This document shows, one piece after another, positions 1-10,952 of a DNA stretch of 64,000 bases. Made by a program: the position numbers and the translations under genes. Source of the DNA: Scandinavium goeteborgense. GTDB lineage: Bacteria; Pseudomonadota; Gammaproteobacteria; Enterobacterales; Enterobacteriaceae. Under the pieces are notes generated by a model that was not told where the DNA came from, made no database searches, and worked only from the letters and a program-made list of their open reading frames with translations. The stretch's first letter is position 1; each line of letters begins with the position of its first letter. The DNA is taken from assembly GCF_003935895.2 (NCBI RefSeq), contig NZ_CP054058.1:1426001-1490000 (forward strand), given 5' to 3'.

Positions 1-573
1 GGCGACCTGATTGCTAAACACTGGGCGGCTAACCCAAATTGGGACCTGAACAAAGATGGTCAGGTTCAGTTCGTGCTGCTGAAAGGCGAGCCGGGCCACC
101 CGGATGCCGAAGCGCGCACCACCTACGTTATCAAAGAGCTGAACGAGAAGGGCCTGAAAACCCAGCAGTTGCAGCTGGATACCGCAATGTGGGATACCGC
201 TCAGGCTAAAGACAAAATGGACGCATGGCTGTCCGGTCCTAACGCTAACAAAATCGAAGTGGTTATCGCCAACAACGATGCGATGGCAATGGGCGCAGTC
301 GAAGCTCTGAAAGCACACAACAAATCCAGCATTCCTGTGTTTGGTGTGGATGCGCTGCCAGAAGCCCTGGCGCTGGTGAAATCCGGTGCAATGGCCGGTA
401 CCGTGCTGAACGATGCAAACAACCAGGCGAAAGCCACCTTTGATCTGGCGAAAAACCTGGCTGATGGCAAAGAAGCCGCAGCAGGAACCAACTGGAAAAT
501 CGAGAACAAAGTGGTTCGCGTTCCTTACGTTGGCGTCGATAAAGACAACCTGGCTCAGTTCATCGGTAAGTAA
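1..573 (+). CDS. mglB: Galactose/methyl-galactoside-binding periplasmic protein MglB (5' end outside window)
   Basis: This is the C-terminal 190 residues of the periplasmic binding protein of the high-affinity galactose/glucose ABC importer; reading is open from base 1 and stops with TAA at 571-573. The visible part has the type I periplasmic binding fold tail, including [17 protein letters not shown] and the hinge-proximal [13 protein letters not shown] stretch, both typical of MglB. In enterobacteria the protein also docks on the chemoreceptor Trg (family knowledge). It is the first gene of mglBAC, and mglA starts 99 bases downstream after a strong hairpin. The promoter lies outside the window. 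Identification is firm; only the N-terminus is missing. Confidence 0.96.
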   Translation, partial: GDLIAKHWAANPNWDLNKDGQVQFVLLKGEPGHPDAEARTTYVIKELNEKGLKTQQLQLDTAMWDTAQAKDKMDAWLSGPNANKIEVVIANNDAMAMGAVEALKAHNKSSIPVFGVDALPEALALVKSGAMAGTVLNDANNQAKATFDLAKNLADGKEAAAGTNWKIENKVVRVPYVGVDKDNLAQFIGK

Positions 574-621
574 TATCTCGGGCGCGCTTGCCGCGCCAGT
601 TTTAGAAACAATGAAACATCT

Positions 622-645
622 CCCGTGCTGGATAGTCAGCACGGG
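622..645 (+). promoter_or_regulatory. mglB-mglA intercistronic hairpin
   Basis: A perfect 9-bp stem (CCCGTGCTG / CAGCACGGG) with a 6-base loop sits between mglB and mglA, with no T-run after it. A smaller GC stem lies just before it at about 582-597. Such hairpins commonly protect the upstream message from 3' exonucleases, so that the binding protein is made in excess over the ATPase and permease. That role is inferred from position. Confidence 0.6.
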
Positions 646-672
646 AAAACATTCGCGCAGCCAGGGTTAACT

Positions 673-2193
673 ATGGTCAGCAATAAAACAGAATCGTCAG
701 GCGAAATCTTGTTGGAAATGAGCAATATCAACAAGTCATTTCCCGGCGTCAAAGCGCTCGATAATGTTAATTTAAAAGTGCGTCCGCATTCCATTCACGC
801 ATTAATGGGAGAGAACGGCGCTGGTAAATCGACATTATTAAAATGTTTGTTTGGGATCTACCAAAAAGATTCCGGTAGCATTATTTTTCAGGGAAAAGAG
901 ATCGACTTCCATTCCGCGAAAGAAGCACTTGAAAACGGTGTTTCGATGGTGCACCAGGAATTGAACCTGGTTCTCCAGCGCTCGGTGACGGATAATATGT
1001 GGTTGGGGCGCTATCCGACCAAAGGTGTATTTGTCGACCAGGACAAAATGTACCGTGATACCAAAGCGATATTCGATGAGCTGGATATTGATATTGACCC
1101 TAACGCGCGCGTGGGAACTTTATCTGTATCGCAAATGCAGATGATCGAAATTGCTAAAGCGTTTTCGTATGACGCCAAAATTGTGATTATGGATGAACCG
1201 ACGTCTTCCTTAACGGAAAAAGAAGTCAATCATCTGTTTAAGATTATCCGTAAACTGAAAGAGCGTGGCTGCGGTATTGTTTATATCTCGCATAAAATGG
1301 AAGAAATTTTCCAGCTGTGCGATGAAATTACCATCCTGCGTGACGGACAGTGGATTACCACTCAGCCGCTGGAAGGGCTGGACATGGACAAGATCATCTC
1401 GATGATGGTGGGCCGTTCACTGAACCAGCGCTTCCCGGATAAATACAACACGCCGGGTGAAACGATCCTTGAGGTGCGTAACCTCACGTCGCTGCGTCAG
1501 CCGTCAATTCGTGACGTTTCCTTTGATCTGCGTAAAGGGGAAATCCTGGGTATCGCGGGTCTGGTCGGGGCGAAGCGTACCGACATCGTGGAAACGCTGT
1601 TTGGTATCCGCGAAAAGTCAGGCGGTACGATTACCCTGCACGGTAAGAAAATTAATAACCATAGCGCGAACGAAGCCATTAACCACGGTTTCGCGCTGGT
1701 GACGGAAGAGCGTCGTTCGACAGGGATTTACGCGTACCTGGATATCGGTTTTAACTCACTGATTTCCAATATCAAGAATTACCGCGGCAAAATTGGCCTG
1801 CTGGATAATTCCCGCATGAAGAGCGACACCCAATGGGTCATCGACTCCATGCGTGTAAAAACCCCTGGGCACCGGACGCAAATCGGTTCGCTTTCCGGTG
1901 GTAACCAGCAGAAGGTTATTATTGGACGCTGGTTATTAACGCAGCCGGAAATTTTAATGCTGGATGAACCTACGCGCGGAATTGACGTTGGCGCTAAGTT
2001 TGAAATTTATCAGCTGATTGCGGAGCTTGCGAAAAAAGAGAAAGGGATAATTATCATCTCTTCTGAAATGCCTGAGCTGCTGGGTATTACTGACCGTATT
2101 CTGGTAATGAGTAATGGTATGGTTGCCGGCATTGTTGACACTAAAACGACTACGCAGAACGAAATTTTACGTCTTGCGTCTTTGCACCTTTAA
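673..2193 (+). CDS. mglA: Galactose/methyl galactoside ABC transporter ATP-binding protein MglA
   Basis: Duplicated-domain ATPase of the MglBAC sugar importer, on the cytoplasmic side of the inner membrane. The 506-residue length equals E. coli MglA. The N-terminal cassette has Walker [10 protein letters not shown] (46-54), a SVSQ-type signature and Walker [11 protein letters not shown]. The C-terminal cassette has a degenerate Walker A (GLVGAKRT) but an intact LSGGNQQK signature and [11 protein letters not shown], the usual asymmetry of CUT2-class sugar ATPases. The ATG at 673 was chosen over an upstream in-frame ATG at 625 because it gives the family N-terminus and because 625 lies inside the hairpin. 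mglC follows after 15 bases. Confidence 0.97.
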   Translation: MVSNKTESSGEILLEMSNINKSFPGVKALDNVNLKVRPHSIHALMGENGAGKSTLLKCLFGIYQKDSGSIIFQGKEIDFHSAKEALENGVSMVHQELNLVLQRSVTDNMWLGRYPTKGVFVDQDKMYRDTKAIFDELDIDIDPNARVGTLSVSQMQMIEIAKAFSYDAKIVIMDEPTSSLTEKEVNHLFKIIRKLKERGCGIVYISHKMEEIFQLCDEITILRDGQWITTQPLEGLDMDKIISMMVGRSLNQRFPDKYNTPGETILEVRNLTSLRQPSIRDVSFDLRKGEILGIAGLVGAKRTDIVETLFGIREKSGGTITLHGKKINNHSANEAINHGFALVTEERRSTGIYAYLDIGFNSLISNIKNYRGKIGLLDNSRMKSDTQWVIDSMRVKTPGHRTQIGSLSGGNQQKVIIGRWLLTQPEILMLDEPTRGIDVGAKFEIYQLIAELAKKEKGIIIISSEMPELLGITDRILVMSNGMVAGIVDTKTTTQNEILRLASLHL

Positions 2194-2208
2194 GATCAGG
2201 GGCTCCTC

Positions 2209-3219
2209 ATGAGTGCGTTAAATAAAAAAAGCTTTCTCACTTATCTGAAAGAAGGCGGTATTTACGTTGTTCTTTTGGTATTACTGGCCATCATTATTTT
2301 CCAGGACCCCACGTTCTTAAGTCTGCTGAACTTAAGTAACATCCTGACTCAGTCATCTGTCCGTATTATTATCGCCCTCGGTGTTGCCGGGTTGATTGTA
2401 ACCCAGGGTACTGACCTTTCTGCCGGTCGTCAGGTTGGTCTGGCGGCGGTTATCGCGGCAACGCTGTTGCAGTCTGTGGATAACGCCAACAAGGTATTCC
2501 CGGATTTGGCGACCTTGCCGATTCCCGTGGTGCTGCTGATTGTCTGCGCTATCGGGGCCGTCATTGGCCTGGTGAACGGGATTATCATCGCTTACCTGAA
2601 TGTGACGCCGTTTATCACCACGTTGGGTACGATGATCATCGTGTACGGGATTAACTCCCTGTACTACGACTTCGTCGGCGCGTCGCCGGTGTCGGGCTTT
2701 GACTCGCACTTCTCGACGTTTACCCAAGGGTTTATCGCGCTCGGGACATTCCGTCTCTCGTACATCACCTTCTACGCGTTAATTGCGACGCTGTTTGTCT
2801 GGGTGCTGTGGAACAAAACCCGCTTTGGTAAAAACATTTTCGCCATCGGCGGTAACCCAGACGCAGCACGCGTATCCGGCGTTAACGTCGCGCTGAACCT
2901 GCTGATGATTTACGCGCTGTCTGGTGTGTTCTACGCCTTCGGCGGGATGCTGGAAGCGGGCCGTATCGGCTCGGCAACCAACAACCTCGGCTTCATGTAT
3001 GAGCTGGATGCGATTGCCGCCTGCGTGGTCGGCGGGGTGTCATTCAGCGGCGGCGTCGGGACGGTTATCGGCGTAGTGACCGGTGTTATCATCTTCACCG
3101 TCATCAACTACGGTCTGACCTATATCGGCGTTAACCCGTACTGGCAATATATTATCAAGGGCGGCATCATCATCTTCGCTGTGGCCCTTGATTCACTGAA
3201 GTATGCCCGTAAGAAGTAA
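2209..3219 (+). CDS. mglC: Galactose/methyl galactoside ABC transporter permease MglC
   Basis: Inner-membrane permease of the galactose importer, 336 residues as in E. coli. It is hydrophobic throughout, with multiple membrane segments. The conserved stretch AIGGNPDAARVSGVNV, about two thirds along, belongs to the CUT2/BPD_transp_2 permease family and is the likely ATPase-coupling loop. A ribosome-binding stretch (AGGGGCTCCTC) precedes the ATG. It is the last gene of mglBAC and is followed by an intrinsic terminator. Confidence 0.97.
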   Translation: MSALNKKSFLTYLKEGGIYVVLLVLLAIIIFQDPTFLSLLNLSNILTQSSVRIIIALGVAGLIVTQGTDLSAGRQVGLAAVIAATLLQSVDNANKVFPDLATLPIPVVLLIVCAIGAVIGLVNGIIIAYLNVTPFITTLGTMIIVYGINSLYYDFVGASPVSGFDSHFSTFTQGFIALGTFRLSYITFYALIATLFVWVLWNKTRFGKNIFAIGGNPDAARVSGVNVALNLLMIYALSGVFYAFGGMLEAGRIGSATNNLGFMYELDAIAACVVGGVSFSGGVGTVIGVVTGVIIFTVINYGLTYIGVNPYWQYIIKGGIIIFAVALDSLKYARKK

Positions 3220-3240
3220 TCTTTCGTGTAGCAGCGATAA

Positions 3241-3271
3241 AAACCCGCCGTGAGAACGGCGGGTTTTTTCG
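3241..3271 (+). terminator. Intrinsic terminator of mglBAC
   Basis: An AAAACCCGCCGT/ACGGCGGGTTTT stem with a four-base loop is followed by a T-run, 21 bases after the mglC stop codon. The A-tract on the left arm would allow function in both directions, but no minus-strand gene ends here. The next 200 bases up to 3475 hold no gene I can support. Confidence 0.9.
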
Positions 3272-3474
3272 TTTATCATCAGGGGGATAAGAGTCCGTGT
3301 AAATTTAAACAAATTATTACTCCGGTTGTTATTTCACCTTTGGCAAAATTCGTCCTCAAATGCCTTCTCTGATTGTGGCTTTCCGCACGGGAATATCCCG
3401 CCTTAAGCAACCGTATTTCCTGCCTTTGACAAGAAAACTGCCACGTCTGCCGTGATATCAACATTGAGTAATTC

Positions 3475-4842
3475 ATGAACTATAGCGAAAAAATTGTACA
3501 AGAATGGATGGAGTTTTCCTGCGTTCTTCCCGAACCCGCATTGGTGACGTTAACCGCGATCGCGGAAGAAAAAGCAGGCACATTGGCCGATGAGTTTTAC
3601 GACATCATGCTCACCGATCCGCATGCCAGCGCCTACATCAGTTCTGACGTCGTGCAGTCCCGTCTTCGCAACTCAATGAAAAAGTGGATTATCAACGCGC
3701 TGACTCTGAAAGGGGAAGAACTGCTCGGGTTTGCCGCGCATCAGTATGAGATCGGCAATATCCACTCACGCGTGGGCATTCCGGCAAGCCTGGTGCTGAA
3801 AGGCATGCGTATCATTACTCAGGAAATGTTGACCTACATTCAGTCGCTGGAATTAGAGCCGAAAACCAGCGTGCTGATGCAGAAATATGTTTCGGTATCG
3901 ATTCAGATTGCCAGCGAGCTGATGACCTATGCCTATGAAAATTATCAGCTCAATGAAGCGAAGAACGAAGAGTCCTACCGTATCTCCAACCTGATTGATA
4001 ATCCTGAACTCGAAAAAGGCAAACAGCAGGCGGCGCTATTTAACTGGGAAAATGGGCTGATTTACGCGCTGGTATCGCGCACCAGCAATATCCAGTCTTA
4101 CCTGCTGAACGACTCGGAGTTTGGCCTGTGGTTCCGTCACAAATGCGGCCAGCATTTTGGCAATCAGCCGGAAATTTCCAAGATTGGGATGCTGATTCAA
4201 GAGATCGACGGCATGCTGCAAAAAACCGCCAATACCGAAGGCAGCGCGCTGGAATATATTCAGTCGTTGTTAAGCGATATCCGCGCGAAGACGATGATCA
4301 TCAATAACTTATTCACGTCGCTGTTTGAAGATGCCACGCGTCTGGAAAACGGTAAAGATGCCTTAACCAAGCTGCTCAACCGTCGCTTTATGTCCACCAT
4401 TCTCAAGCATGAAGTCAAGCTGGTGATGGAGAACGGGCGCAATTTATCGGTGGTGATGCTGGATATCGATCACTTCAAGAAAATTAACGATACCTGGGGC
4501 CACTCTGCGGGTGACGAAGTATTGCGTCATCTGGCGACGATCCTGACCGACAGCACCCGCGCCAGCGACTACGTGTTCCGCTACGGCGGGGAAGAGTTCA
4601 TGATTGTGTATCTGGAATACAGCAAACAGCAGACGCTTAATTTTGTGGAGTCTATTCGCGAGAAGATTTTCAATTCGCCGTGCGAGATGCCTGACGGCTA
4701 TAAGTTGCAGCTGAGCGCTTCGTTTGGCGTCAGCCACTATCGCGGCCACCCGGATTACCAAAAACTGGTGGATGAAGCGGACAAAGCGTTATACGAGGCG
4801 AAAAACACCGGCCGTAACAAGGTTGTGGAGTTTAAAGCCTAA
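3475..4842 (+). CDS. Globin-coupled sensor diguanylate cyclase (DosC/YddV-like)
   Basis: Likely a heme-based gas sensor that makes cyclic di-GMP from two GTP. Residues 1-155 resemble the sensor globin of E. coli DosC: the distal Tyr (Y42 in FYDIM) and the proximal heme His (H97 in NIHSRVGIP) are both present. A helical middle domain follows (about 165-290). The C-terminal GGDEF domain has an intact GGEEF at 371-375 and the inhibitory-site motif RASD exactly five residues earlier, so active synthesis with product inhibition is expected. E. coli dosC sits in an operon with dosP elsewhere; here the gene stands alone between mgl and sanA with no phosphodiesterase partner. Function is inferred from motifs; the in vivo ligand (oxygen) is by analogy. 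Confidence 0.88.
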   Translation: MNYSEKIVQEWMEFSCVLPEPALVTLTAIAEEKAGTLADEFYDIMLTDPHASAYISSDVVQSRLRNSMKKWIINALTLKGEELLGFAAHQYEIGNIHSRVGIPASLVLKGMRIITQEMLTYIQSLELEPKTSVLMQKYVSVSIQIASELMTYAYENYQLNEAKNEESYRISNLIDNPELEKGKQQAALFNWENGLIYALVSRTSNIQSYLLNDSEFGLWFRHKCGQHFGNQPEISKIGMLIQEIDGMLQKTANTEGSALEYIQSLLSDIRAKTMIINNLFTSLFEDATRLENGKDALTKLLNRRFMSTILKHEVKLVMENGRNLSVVMLDIDHFKKINDTWGHSAGDEVLRHLATILTDSTRASDYVFRYGGEEFMIVYLEYSKQQTLNFVESIREKIFNSPCEMPDGYKLQLSASFGVSHYRGHPDYQKLVDEADKALYEAKNTGRNKVVEFKA

Positions 4843-4881
4843 CCTGCCTTTACCCGCCGCCGGTGCGCCGGCGGTCAGCGT

Positions 4882-5604
<723 letters not shown>

Positions 5605-5719
5605 TCAGTGGTGGAAGAAGATTTACTCAGGCTACTGTACCCGCGGGTCAATCGCAAGAAACAGTAGTTTAATTGGGGGGATTTTCAGCAGCGCGGGCGT
5701 TTTTGCCCGCGCTGTGATA

Positions 5720-6604
5720 TCAAGCCAGCAGCGTGCGGTCAATATTCTGACAGCCCAGCGCTTTCAGGGTCGCGACGGTGGCGTCCCACTGAATCAACGG
5801 CGCATCGGCGCGTTCGGCCAGCATGGCACGTTGAATGTCCGGATAATCGTACCCGTTCAGGCTCAGCAGGTTCAATGCGCCCTGTAACGGGGGCAGCGTT
5901 GGGTTGAACGCGGCGTTCTCGGCGTAGCTGCCGGAGAAAATCGTACCGTCGTGCAGCTCCAGCGCCACGCCGGACGGGGACTTACTGTATGGGGCATGAC
6001 AATGGTTGGCAGCCTGGATTGCGGCCTGGGTCAGCGCATCGCCATCCAGCGGATAACCGTGGTCCTGGGCATCCATCAGCAGGGTTTTGATATCCAAATC
6101 TTTCGGGCCAAACGCGTCCGGAAGATAATCTTTCAGGGTGTGCGGTTCGCGCCCTGGCAGGTTGATTTGCAGTTCCAGCCCGCTGTTCAGCTCGTTCATA
6201 AACTGACGGCAGTGGCCGCACGGCGTGTAGTTTACGGTAATCGCTTTCAGCGCTTTTTCACCGCGCAGCCAGGCGTGGCTGATGGCGCTTTGTTCCGCGT
6301 GAACGGTTTGCTGCATGGTGGCGCCGATAAATTCCATATTGCCACCGAAATACCAGGTGCCGCTCACGCCGCGGGCGATAGCGCCAACGTTGAAGTGGGA
6401 GAGGTCAGCCCGGGCGCAGGCTGCGGCCAGCGGCAGTAGTGCAAAAGCCAGCGCGTCTTCGTCCAGTCCCGTGGCCGATTTCAGCCCGGAGACCTGCTCG
6501 GCGCTCAGCATGGCAGGGAAATGCACATCAGCGAGCACCGGAGCGAGGGCTGACTGCAGTTCCGCACTGAGTTGCGGGAAAGCAGATTGAAAACGTGAAT
6601 GCAT
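5720..6604 (-). CDS. cdd: Cytidine deaminase
   Basis: Cytosolic zinc enzyme that deaminates cytidine and deoxycytidine to uridine and deoxyuridine for pyrimidine salvage. Its 294 residues match the long dimeric E. coli form, with an active N-terminal domain and a degenerate C-terminal domain. Zinc and catalytic residues are visible as H102 and E104 (VHAEQ) and C129/C132 (PCGHC). It is on the minus strand, downstream of yohJK on the same strand, with a CRP-like site in the 125-base gap. In E. coli cdd is controlled by CRP and CytR; only the CRP-like site is readable here. Confidence 0.97.
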   Translation of the reverse strand: MHSRFQSAFPQLSAELQSALAPVLADVHFPAMLSAEQVSGLKSATGLDEDALAFALLPLAAACARADLSHFNVGAIARGVSGTWYFGGNMEFIGATMQQTVHAEQSAISHAWLRGEKALKAITVNYTPCGHCRQFMNELNSGLELQINLPGREPHTLKDYLPDAFGPKDLDIKTLLMDAQDHGYPLDGDALTQAAIQAANHCHAPYSKSPSGVALELHDGTIFSGSYAENAAFNPTLPPLQGALNLLSLNGYDYPDIQRAMLAERADAPLIQWDATVATLKALGCQNIDRTLLA

Positions 6605-6663
6605 GGCAATTGCCTCTTTACAGGTTAAGGGATGACAGTGTACGGACCTGTTACCGGGTAATG

Positions 6664-6679
6664 TGTGATTTAGATCTTA
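6664..6679. promoter_or_regulatory. Probable CRP site upstream of cdd
   Basis: TGTGATTTAGATCTTA matches the CRP consensus TGTGA-N6-TCACA perfectly in one half-site and at three of five bases in the other. It lies about 60 bases upstream of the cdd start codon. Control of cdd by CRP with CytR is known in E. coli; occupancy here is inferred. Confidence 0.6.
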
Positions 6680-6729
6680 TTTTTTATGCAACTTATGAAA
6701 TTTGAATGAAAATTGTGTGACGCATCGCG

Positions 6730-7862
<1,133 letters not shown>

Positions 7863-7875
7863 TTAAACCCTGGAA

Positions 7876-7891
7876 TGTGCTACCGATCACA
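7876..7891. promoter_or_regulatory. Probable CRP site upstream of yohJ
   Basis: TGTGCTACCGATCACA has only one mismatch to TGTGA-N6-TCACA and lies 50 bases before the yohJ start. It suggests that yohJK is activated when glucose is scarce, which would suit a transporter of overflow carboxylates. Regulation is inferred from the site alone. Confidence 0.6.
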
Positions 7892-8048
7892 TCATGAATT
7901 ATGAGCATACAAAATATTCCCGTTTGGCACCCTGGGCAAAGCGCTAAAAAGCGCGAGAAATCTTTGGCATACAGTGTAGTTGAAATGGGGCTTCAAACCG
8001 CGGGGTAACAACGCTACCATAGCGCTCCAATTTTCTCCGGATACTGAT

Positions 8049-8996
8049 ATGCGTGTTCTGCTGGCGCCGATGGAAGGCGTACTTGATTCACTGGTTCGCG
8101 GGTTGCTGACCGAGGTCAACGACTACGATCTTTGCATCACCGAATTTCTGCGGGTGGTGGATCAGCTGCTGCCCGCAAAATCCTTCCATCGTCTGTGCCC
8201 GGAGTTGCTGAACAACAGCCGGACCGATTCCGGTACCCTGGTGCGCGTCCAGTTGCTGGGCCAGCATCCGCAATGGCTGGCGGAGAACGCCGCCCGCGCG
8301 GTAGAACTCGGCTCCTGGGGCGTCGATCTCAACTGTGGCTGTCCATCGAAAGTGGTGAACGGCAGCGGCGGCGGGGCGACGCTGTTAAAAGACCCGGATC
8401 TCATCTATCGCGGTGCAAAAGCGATGCGCGAAGCGGTACCTGCGCATTTACCGGTGACGGTGAAAGTACGTCTCGGCTGGGACAGCAGCGACCGTCAGTT
8501 TGAAATTGCCGATGCCGTTCAGCAGGCTGGCGCCACGGAGTTGGTGGTACACGGTCGCACCAAAGACGACGGTTACAAAGCCGACCGCATCAACTGGCAG
8601 GCAATTGCCGACATCCGCAGCCGGTTGTCGATTCCGGTTATCGCCAACGGCGAAATCTGGGACTGGCAAAGCGCGCAGGATTGCATGGCGACCACCGGCT
8701 GTGATTCGGTGATGATTGGCCGCGGAGCGCTGAATATTCCCAATCTGAGCCGGGTGGTGAAATTCAACGCCCCGCGCATGCCATGGCCGGAAGTGACTGA
8801 ACTGCTGCGCAAATACAGCCGCCTGGAAAAGCAGGGCGATACCGGGCTGTACCACGTGGCGCGCATCAAACAGTGGCTCGGCTACCTGCGAAAAGAGTAT
8901 GACGAAGCGACGACGCTGTTCACCACTATCCGCACTTTGCAGGATTCGAACTCTATCGCCGACGCCATTGAGAAATACGCCCAGCGTCAACTCTGA
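8049..8996 (+). CDS. dusC: tRNA-dihydrouridine(16) synthase DusC
   Basis: Flavin enzyme that reduces uridine 16 in the D-loop of tRNAs, using NADPH. It has 315 residues, as in E. coli. The N-terminal TIM barrel carries LAPMEGV, the catalytic-Cys motif [19 protein letters not shown] and IGRGAL, all Dus landmarks; the C-terminal helical domain includes [21 protein letters not shown]. The ATG at 8049 was preferred to an upstream in-frame ATG at 7980 because [11 protein letters not shown] is the conserved start. Confidence 0.96.
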   Translation: MRVLLAPMEGVLDSLVRGLLTEVNDYDLCITEFLRVVDQLLPAKSFHRLCPELLNNSRTDSGTLVRVQLLGQHPQWLAENAARAVELGSWGVDLNCGCPSKVVNGSGGGATLLKDPDLIYRGAKAMREAVPAHLPVTVKVRLGWDSSDRQFEIADAVQQAGATELVVHGRTKDDGYKADRINWQAIADIRSRLSIPVIANGEIWDWQSAQDCMATTGCDSVMIGRGALNIPNLSRVVKFNAPRMPWPEVTELLRKYSRLEKQGDTGLYHVARIKQWLGYLRKEYDEATTLFTTIRTLQDSNSIADAIEKYAQRQL

Positions 8997-9017
8997 AAAT
9001 AGGTAGTCTTATTAATC

Positions 9018-9044
9018 TAAATTTCTGTTGTCCCGTGACGATAA
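9018..9044 (+). promoter_or_regulatory. Sigma-28 (FliA) promoter of the orphan flagellin gene
   Basis: TAAATTTC, exactly 11 bases, then GACGATAA. The FliA consensus is TAAAGTTT-N11-GCCGATAA, so 13 of 16 positions match with perfect spacing. Transcription would start near 9051, leaving a leader of roughly 27 bases before the flagellin ATG at 9078. Confidence 0.82.
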
Positions 9045-9077
9045 CGTCTGAAAGCATTCTGAAAATGCAGGCGAAAA

Positions 9078-10952
9078 ATGACCGGGATAAACACCAACAT
9101 CAACACTCTGGTAGTACAAAACAACGCATTAAAAAGCAGCTCCGTATTGCAGCAGTCGATTGAACGCCTATCCTCGGGAATGCGCATCAACAGCGCAAAA
9201 GATGACGCCGCAGGGCAGGCGATTGCCAACCGCATGGGCAGCCAAATCCGTGGGTTGATTCAGGCTAGCCGCAATGCCAGCGACGGGCGCTCGATGGCGG
9301 AAACCGCCGAGGGCGCGCTCAGCGAGGTGAACCAGCGTTTACAGCGCATCCGTGAGCTATCGGTCCAGTCCTTAAGTGGCACCTACTCGCTCGAAGATGC
9401 CGACAGCATTCAGGCGGAGATCAACACCAACCTCAAAGAGATAGCCCGCCTTAATTCTCAGACCACCTTTAACGGAAAAAACGTGCTCGACGGCAGCGCG
9501 GGCAGCATCCCGATCCAGGTCGGCATCAACGACAAAGAAACGCTTGGACTTTTCCTCGGTAAACCGGGCTTCAGCGTGGATGAACTCGGGCTGACGGATT
9601 TGGTCATCCGTGGGATCAGCGGCAAAGTCACCGCCACCGACCAGCTGGTGGGCAGCGCATCTAATATTTCCCTGAGTGACGCCTCCACCAGCCTCACGTT
9701 TAACACCGGCGGCACACTGACGTCGGCGACGCTGGTCCGCAGCAGCGGCGGGCAGCTTTATATTCAGGGTACCGACGCGCAGGGCAAAAATACTTATCTG
9801 GCCGCCAACTACGGCGCAAGTTACAACACCGCCACAGAGGCGAGCAGCGTGACGGTCAGCGCCAGCTCGATGACCCCGCTGTACGGCAGCGTCGCCACGT
9901 TGCCGTCGCGAACGGTTACTGGCCTGACGTTTGTGGACAACACCGACGTGCCGATTAGCGCCGATGCGCTGGTGAACAGCAACGGTAAATTCTATATCCA
10001 GCAGGGCAGCGACTATTTCGAAGCTGAATTACGCTGGGGACCGACCGGCGCGATGCAGGCGAAAGTCAGCAATCCAGTGGCACAGACTGCGCTCACGGCA
10101 CCTGTGAACGTCGGCACCACGTCAGCGGTAGACTTCACCAGCAGCGTGCCGTCGTTTGTCGACAGCAGCGGGGCGGCGGTGGGTAATCCGGCCCGACTAG
10201 TGAAAAACGGCAGCCAGTATTTTATGGAAGTGGATAACGGCGGTGGGGATTTCAGCTACTTCACTGCTTCAATTTCGGTCACCAGCGATGGCGGCACGCC
10301 GTCAGTAACCGTCAAAGCCAACACCGCCACGGCGCAGCCCGCGTTCAGCGACGTCACCACCGTCAGTGGCACGTCGTACGTGACCCTCGACCCGGACAAA
10401 ATGCAGCTCAATTACACCAACAACGACGGCCAAACGTTCAGCAATGTGTTAGCCCGCGATGCCGACGGCAATTACATGATGAATTTGGGGGCGGACGGCA
10501 AAACCGCGACGCTGGTGCAGCAGACCGACGGCTCACTGCTGATCAAAACGCTCAATGGCAGCGGCGACGTTCAGATTTACTACCCGAACAGTTATTCCGC
10601 TTCGACCGATGTGGCCACCGGCCGGACGTTCATTAATCTGCGCGAAGCGGGAGACGGGATCCGCCTGCGTAACCCGGATAACCCGCTGGCGACGCTTGAT
10701 GCAGCGATTGCCCGCGTCGACCAGCGTCGCAGCCAGCTTGGAGCGACCATGAACCGGCTGGATTCGGTGCAGAACGTGCAAACAGCGACGTCTACTGCGC
10801 TCAGTACGTCCCGTTCGCGGATTGAGGACGCGGACTATGCGCAGGAAGTGTCGCAGCTTTCAAAAGCGCAGATTTTGCAGCAGGCGGGCAATTCAGTGCT
10901 GGCGAAATCGAACCAGCAACCGCAGGCCGTGCTGTCGCTGTTACAGGGCTAA
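9078..10952 (+). CDS. Orphan flagellin (FliC family), 624 residues
   Basis: Flagellar filament protein. The N-terminal D0/D1 region (about 1-165) has INTNINTLVVQNNAL, SSGMRINSAKDDAAGQAIA and the TLR5-recognised QRIREL (89-94). The C-terminal D1/D0 region (about 530-624) has SRIEDADYAQEVSQLSKAQ and ends VLSLLQG. The roughly 370-residue middle is Thr/Ser/Val-rich and looks like a large surface-exposed variable domain. No cysteines are seen and there is no signal peptide, as expected for flagellar export. No other flagellar gene is nearby, yet a sigma-28 promoter precedes it, so it should be expressed with the flagellar regulon encoded elsewhere. It ends flush against a convergent methyltransferase gene. 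It could be an alternative or minor filament subunit. Confidence 0.9.
   Translation: MTGINTNINTLVVQNNALKSSSVLQQSIERLSSGMRINSAKDDAAGQAIANRMGSQIRGLIQASRNASDGRSMAETAEGALSEVNQRLQRIRELSVQSLSGTYSLEDADSIQAEINTNLKEIARLNSQTTFNGKNVLDGSAGSIPIQVGINDKETLGLFLGKPGFSVDELGLTDLVIRGISGKVTATDQLVGSASNISLSDASTSLTFNTGGTLTSATLVRSSGGQLYIQGTDAQGKNTYLAANYGASYNTATEASSVTVSASSMTPLYGSVATLPSRTVTGLTFVDNTDVPISADALVNSNGKFYIQQGSDYFEAELRWGPTGAMQAKVSNPVAQTALTAPVNVGTTSAVDFTSSVPSFVDSSGAAVGNPARLVKNGSQYFMEVDNGGGDFSYFTASISVTSDGGTPSVTVKANTATAQPAFSDVTTVSGTSYVTLDPDKMQLNYTNNDGQTFSNVLARDADGNYMMNLGADGKTATLVQQTDGSLLIKTLNGSGDVQIYYPNSYSASTDVATGRTFINLREAGDGIRLRNPDNPLATLDAAIARVDQRRSQLGATMNRLDSVQNVQTATSTALSTSRSRIEDADYAQEVSQLSKAQILQQAGNSVLAKSNQQPQAVLSLLQG

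Noticed and set aside
622-645. The mglB-mglA hairpin as a terminator
   Set aside because: There is no T-run after the stem and mglA follows directly, so it is better read as a message-stability or attenuation element.
3277-3474. Sigma-28 promoter before the globin-coupled cyclase gene
   Set aside because: TAAA-like starts are present but no GCCGATAA-like element occurs at the required spacing.
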